Shown here: one piece after another, positions 61,787 through 64,000 of the stretch | How the letters are laid out: the number at the start of each line of letters is the position of its first letter | How positions within the stretch are numbered: position 1 is the first letter of the stretch | Assembly (NCBI RefSeq): GCF_036250755.1 | Contig: NZ_CP109583.1 | Span: forward strand, 4,154,001-4,218,000 | Length of the DNA: 64,000 nucleotides | Origin: Streptomyces uncialis | Lineage (GTDB): Bacteria; Actinomycetota; Actinomycetes; Streptomycetales; Streptomycetaceae | Direction: 5' to 3' | Notes under the pieces: model-generated | The model's database searches: none | Told to the model about the DNA's origin: nothing | Seen by the model: the letters and a program-made list of their open reading frames with translations, nothing else | Position numbers and translations under genes: made by a program

Positions 61787-62371
61787 CTAACCGCCCCCGC
61801 CGAGCGCCAACGCGGCGACCACCTCGTAACGCGCCCGCGCCCCCACCCCACCACCGCCCCCGGAAAGATCGCTGCGCACCAGCGCCACCTCCCCCACCTC
61901 CCACTCCGCACCCCGGAACCCGGCCATCGCGTCCACGTACGGACCGAAGTCGAAGTCCCCGGCACGGTCCCGCGCCAGCGACAGATGCGGCCGGAACCGC
62001 CGGTGCTCCCCCATCGGGAGCCCGGCCCCCCGGGCCGCCTCCTGTGCCCCGTCCGAGAGCCGCGCCAGCGCCCCCGTGTCACCGGCCACGTCCGCCCACA
62101 GGGACCGGCCCGCGAAGACACCCGCCCCGCGCAGCGCCAGCGTGAAGGGCGGGGTGCGCCGCGCGGCGAGCGCGAGGCGCCGGATCAGCTCGGGAACCGG
62201 GTCCGCGGGCTCCTGGCGCACCTCGCCGTAGAACGCGAGGGTGAGGTGCCACCCGGGACGGCCCGTCCACTTCAGCGCGGACGCACCGGGCAGGTCCTCC
62301 AGCTGGTCGACGGCCCGCCCCAGCTCCGCGGCCACGGACGGCGGGGGCAGCACGCCGGCGAAGAGTCTCAT
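61787..62371 (-). CDS. thpR: RNA 2',3'-cyclic phosphodiesterase (LigT/ThpR family)
   Basis: 194 residues. The two H-x-(T/S)-x motifs of the 2H phosphoesterase family are WHLTLAFYG (His42, Thr44) and RPHLSLAR (His129, Ser131). The start MRLFAGVLPP and the C-terminal VALVRSDLS fit the LigT/ThpR type, which opens 2',3'-cyclic phosphate ends and can join 2'-5' RNA. It is a single-domain cytoplasmic enzyme. It is divergent from the GNAT gene, 31 bp apart. Confidence 0.93.
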   Translation of the reverse strand: MRLFAGVLPPPSVAAELGRAVDQLEDLPGASALKWTGRPGWHLTLAFYGEVRQEPADPVPELIRRLALAARRTPPFTLALRGAGVFAGRSLWADVAGDTGALARLSDGAQEAARGAGLPMGEHRRFRPHLSLARDRAGDFDFGPYVDAMAGFRGAEWEVGEVALVRSDLSGGGGGVGARARYEVVAALALGGGG

Positions 62372-62390
62372 CCGGCCAGTGTCACCCGGT

Positions 62391-62396
62391 TAGCCT
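62391..62396 (+). promoter_or_regulatory. -10 box of a leaderless GNAT transcript
   Basis: TAGCCT ends six bases before the ATG at 62403. Confidence 0.55.
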
Positions 62397-62402
62397 CACC
62401 GG

Positions 62403-62918
62403 ATGGATAACTTCACGATCAGGAAAGGCGGCCCCGGCGACCTCCCCGCCGTCCTCGCGCTGATGGACCGGGCCGTGGAATGGCTGGCCGCCCAGGGACG
62501 TACGGGCCAGTGGGGCACCGAGCCGTGGTCCACCAACCCGCGCGCGGTGGAGATGGTGACCCGGTACGCCGGGGAGGGCGATCTGTGGCTCGCCGACGTG
62601 GCCGGTGCCGTCGTCGGCACGCTCACCCTCACCGACGGCCCCGGCTCGTACGTGCCCCGCGCCGACGAGCCCGAGCGGTACATCCACGTCTTCGCGACCG
62701 ACCGCCGCCGCGCGGGCGCGGGCATCGGTGCCGCGCTGCTCGCGCACGCCGCCGACGAGACCCGCCGCGCGGGCCGGTCGCTGCTGCGGGTGGACTGCTA
62801 CGCGGGCGACGACGGCAAGCTCGTCGCGTACTACGAGGGCCAGGGTTTCACCCCGGCGGAACGCTTCACGGTCGGCGCGGACGCCTGGCCCGGCCAGGTG
62901 CTCGCCCGCCGCGTCTGA
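62403..62918 (+). CDS. GNAT-family N-acetyltransferase
   Basis: 171 residues. The GNAT core covers about 5-165: FTIRKGGPGDLPAVLALMDR, LWLADVAGAVVGTLTLTDGP, YIHVFATDRRRAGAGIGAAL (acetyl-CoA-binding R-R-x-G-x-G) and LLRVDCYAGDDGKLVAYYEG followed by QGF. It moves an acetyl group from acetyl-CoA to an unknown amine. The ATG at 62403 gives the family start. It is divergent from thpR. Confidence 0.93.
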   Translation: MDNFTIRKGGPGDLPAVLALMDRAVEWLAAQGRTGQWGTEPWSTNPRAVEMVTRYAGEGDLWLADVAGAVVGTLTLTDGPGSYVPRADEPERYIHVFATDRRRAGAGIGAALLAHAADETRRAGRSLLRVDCYAGDDGKLVAYYEGQGFTPAERFTVGADAWPGQVLARRV

Positions 62919-63024
62919 CCCCGGGCCGGGGACACGGGACGCGACAGGCCAGGGTTCACCCGAACCCCGGCCGGACCCGCACCCCGCGAACCGCGAGCGT
63001 CCCGTGCCCCCGCCCGCCCCCGGG

Positions 63025-64000
63025 CTACGCCACCGTCACCAGGTCCCGCTTGGGCACGAACCGCAGATGCGGCTGCCCCCTGCGCAGATCGACCTTGAGC
63101 CGCAGATCGGCCGCGCGGGCCAGCACCAGGCCGACCACCAGCGCCGACACCGCGCTGACCAGTCCGCCGACGGCCATGCTGATCTGCACCCCGTACGCGT
63201 CGGTGAGCCAGCCGAAGAGCGGGCCGCCGATCGGGGTGCCGCCGACGAACACCATCATGAAGAGGCTGATCACCCGGCCCCGCATGGCGGGGTCGGTGCC
63301 GAGCTGGACGGAGGAGTTGGCGGTGACGTTCACCGTCAGGCCGAGCATCCCGATCGGCACCAGGAGCAGCGCGAACACCCACAGGGACGGGGTGACCGCG
63401 GCGACGATCTGGAGGGCGCCGAAGGCCACCGCCGCCCCGACCAGGACGCGCAGCCGGGAGGTGCCGCGCCGGGCCGCGAGCAGCGCGCCGACCACCGAGC
63501 CGACGGCCATCAGTGTGTTGAACAGTCCGTACATGCCTGAGCCGCCGTGGAAGATGTCGTCGGCGTAGGCGCTGAGCCAGATCGGGAAGTTGAAGCCGAA
63601 CATCCCGATGAAGCCGATGAGGACGATCGGCCAGATCAGTTCGGGGCGGTGGGACACGTACCGCAGGCCCTCGCGGAGCTGGCCCTTGCCGCGCGGGGTG
63701 CGCGGGCCGGGGTGCAGTTCGGCGGTGCGCATCAGCAGCAGGCAGGTGAGCGGGGCGAGGAACGACAGTCCGTTGGCGAGGAACGCCCAGCCGGGGCCGA
63801 CCGCGGCGGTCAGGACACCGGCGATCGCGGGGCCGAGCAGCCGCGCCGACTGGAAGTTGGCGGAGTTCAGGCTGACCGCGTTGCGCACCTGGTCGGGGCC
63901 GACCATCTCGGAGACGAAGGTCTGCCGGGTCGGGTTGTCGACGACGGTGACCAGTCCGGTGAAGAACGCCGTCATGTACACGTGCCACACCTGGACATTG
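63025..64000 (-). CDS. MFS transporter, EntS/MFS_3-like, 5' part outside window
   Basis: The frame is open to the window edge, so the N-terminal helices are missing; about 325 residues are seen. Recognisable are TVVDNPTRQTFVSEMVGPDQ, VSLNSANFQSARLLGPAIAG, FLANGLSFLAPLTCLLL, VNVTANSSVQLGTDPAMRGR and SLFMMVFVGGTPIGGPLFGW, typical of the EntS/macrolide-type exporter group (MFS_3). It probably exports a siderophore, drug or other small molecule. The C-terminus is basic and cytoplasmic. Confidence 0.92.
   Translation of the reverse strand, partial: NVQVWHVYMTAFFTGLVTVVDNPTRQTFVSEMVGPDQVRNAVSLNSANFQSARLLGPAIAGVLTAAVGPGWAFLANGLSFLAPLTCLLLMRTAELHPGPRTPRGKGQLREGLRYVSHRPELIWPIVLIGFIGMFGFNFPIWLSAYADDIFHGGSGMYGLFNTLMAVGSVVGALLAARRGTSRLRVLVGAAVAFGALQIVAAVTPSLWVFALLLVPIGMLGLTVNVTANSSVQLGTDPAMRGRVISLFMMVFVGGTPIGGPLFGWLTDAYGVQISMAVGGLVSAVSALVVGLVLARAADLRLKVDLRRGQPHLRFVPKRDLVTVA

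Overview
The window is high-GC actinobacterial DNA, almost certainly from a Streptomyces. Coding frames have GC-rich third positions and GTG/TTG starts are common. Several gene families are typical of the genus: a conservon (CvnA-B-C-D plus P450), a DmdR1-type metal regulator, a bifunctional primase/polymerase-like protein, ZAS anti-sigma factors, EF-hand proteins and the dispersed GCGCAGTTCCCCGCGCCCC repeat. The order UPF0309 - dmdR1 and pdxH - citrate synthase matches what I recall of the S. coelicolor core chromosome, so this is probably core-arm DNA. No rRNA, tRNA or CRISPR array was found.

Layout. 1-7 kb: 5'-truncated TAP-type hydrolase, a long DapF-like epimerase, two MFS transporters and a DJ-1/AraC regulator. 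7-12 kb: stress-type regulators, namely an RsbW-like ATPase, an EF-hand protein, a STAS protein and an ECF sigma factor translationally coupled to an unusual zinc-finger/maleylpyruvate-isomerase-type anti-sigma factor. 12-23 kb: purU, a small conserved protein, a substrate-binding lipoprotein, a membrane protein split by a frameshift in a 5-C run, a TPR regulator, a primase/polymerase-like protein, a PAS protein and a SIS-domain protein. 24-29 kb: dmdR1 (iron regulator), alpha/beta hydrolase, pdxH and a second-type citrate synthase. 29-39 kb: 2OG-Fe(II) oxygenase preceded by a 24-codon leader peptide missed by ordinary gene finding, epoxide hydrolase, EamA exporter divergent from a LysR regulator, and a fused FAD/Fe-S D-2-hydroxyacid dehydrogenase. 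39.8-46.2 kb: a five-gene, overlapping conservon operon ending in a P450 that lacks the K-helix EXXR arginine. 46-55 kb: serC, a DrrAB-type ABC exporter divergent from its TetR regulator with two matching operators, a secreted propeller protein, SGNH hydrolase, Uma2 protein, an XRE regulator with a small partner, and an aldo/keto reductase. 56-58 kb: tandem 69-bp repeats, then a 1.5-kb element with IS-type inverted repeats that holds the front of an IS5-type transposase plus a MerR/TipA-type regulator. 58-64 kb: two paralogous DJ-1/AraC regulators around a secreted trypsin-like protease, a DinB gene remnant in repeat DNA, a tiny leaderless membrane protein, thpR, a GNAT acetyltransferase and an MFS exporter cut by the window end.

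Themes. Regulation dominates: at least fourteen regulatory genes in 64 kb. Many genes appear leaderless, with a TANNNT -10 box six to eight bases before the start codon. Several genes have short TGACC-type tandem repeats that begin at, or span, the stop codon. The most unusual items are the EXXR-less conservon P450, the IS-bounded MerR gene, the leader peptide, and the stop-codon repeats.
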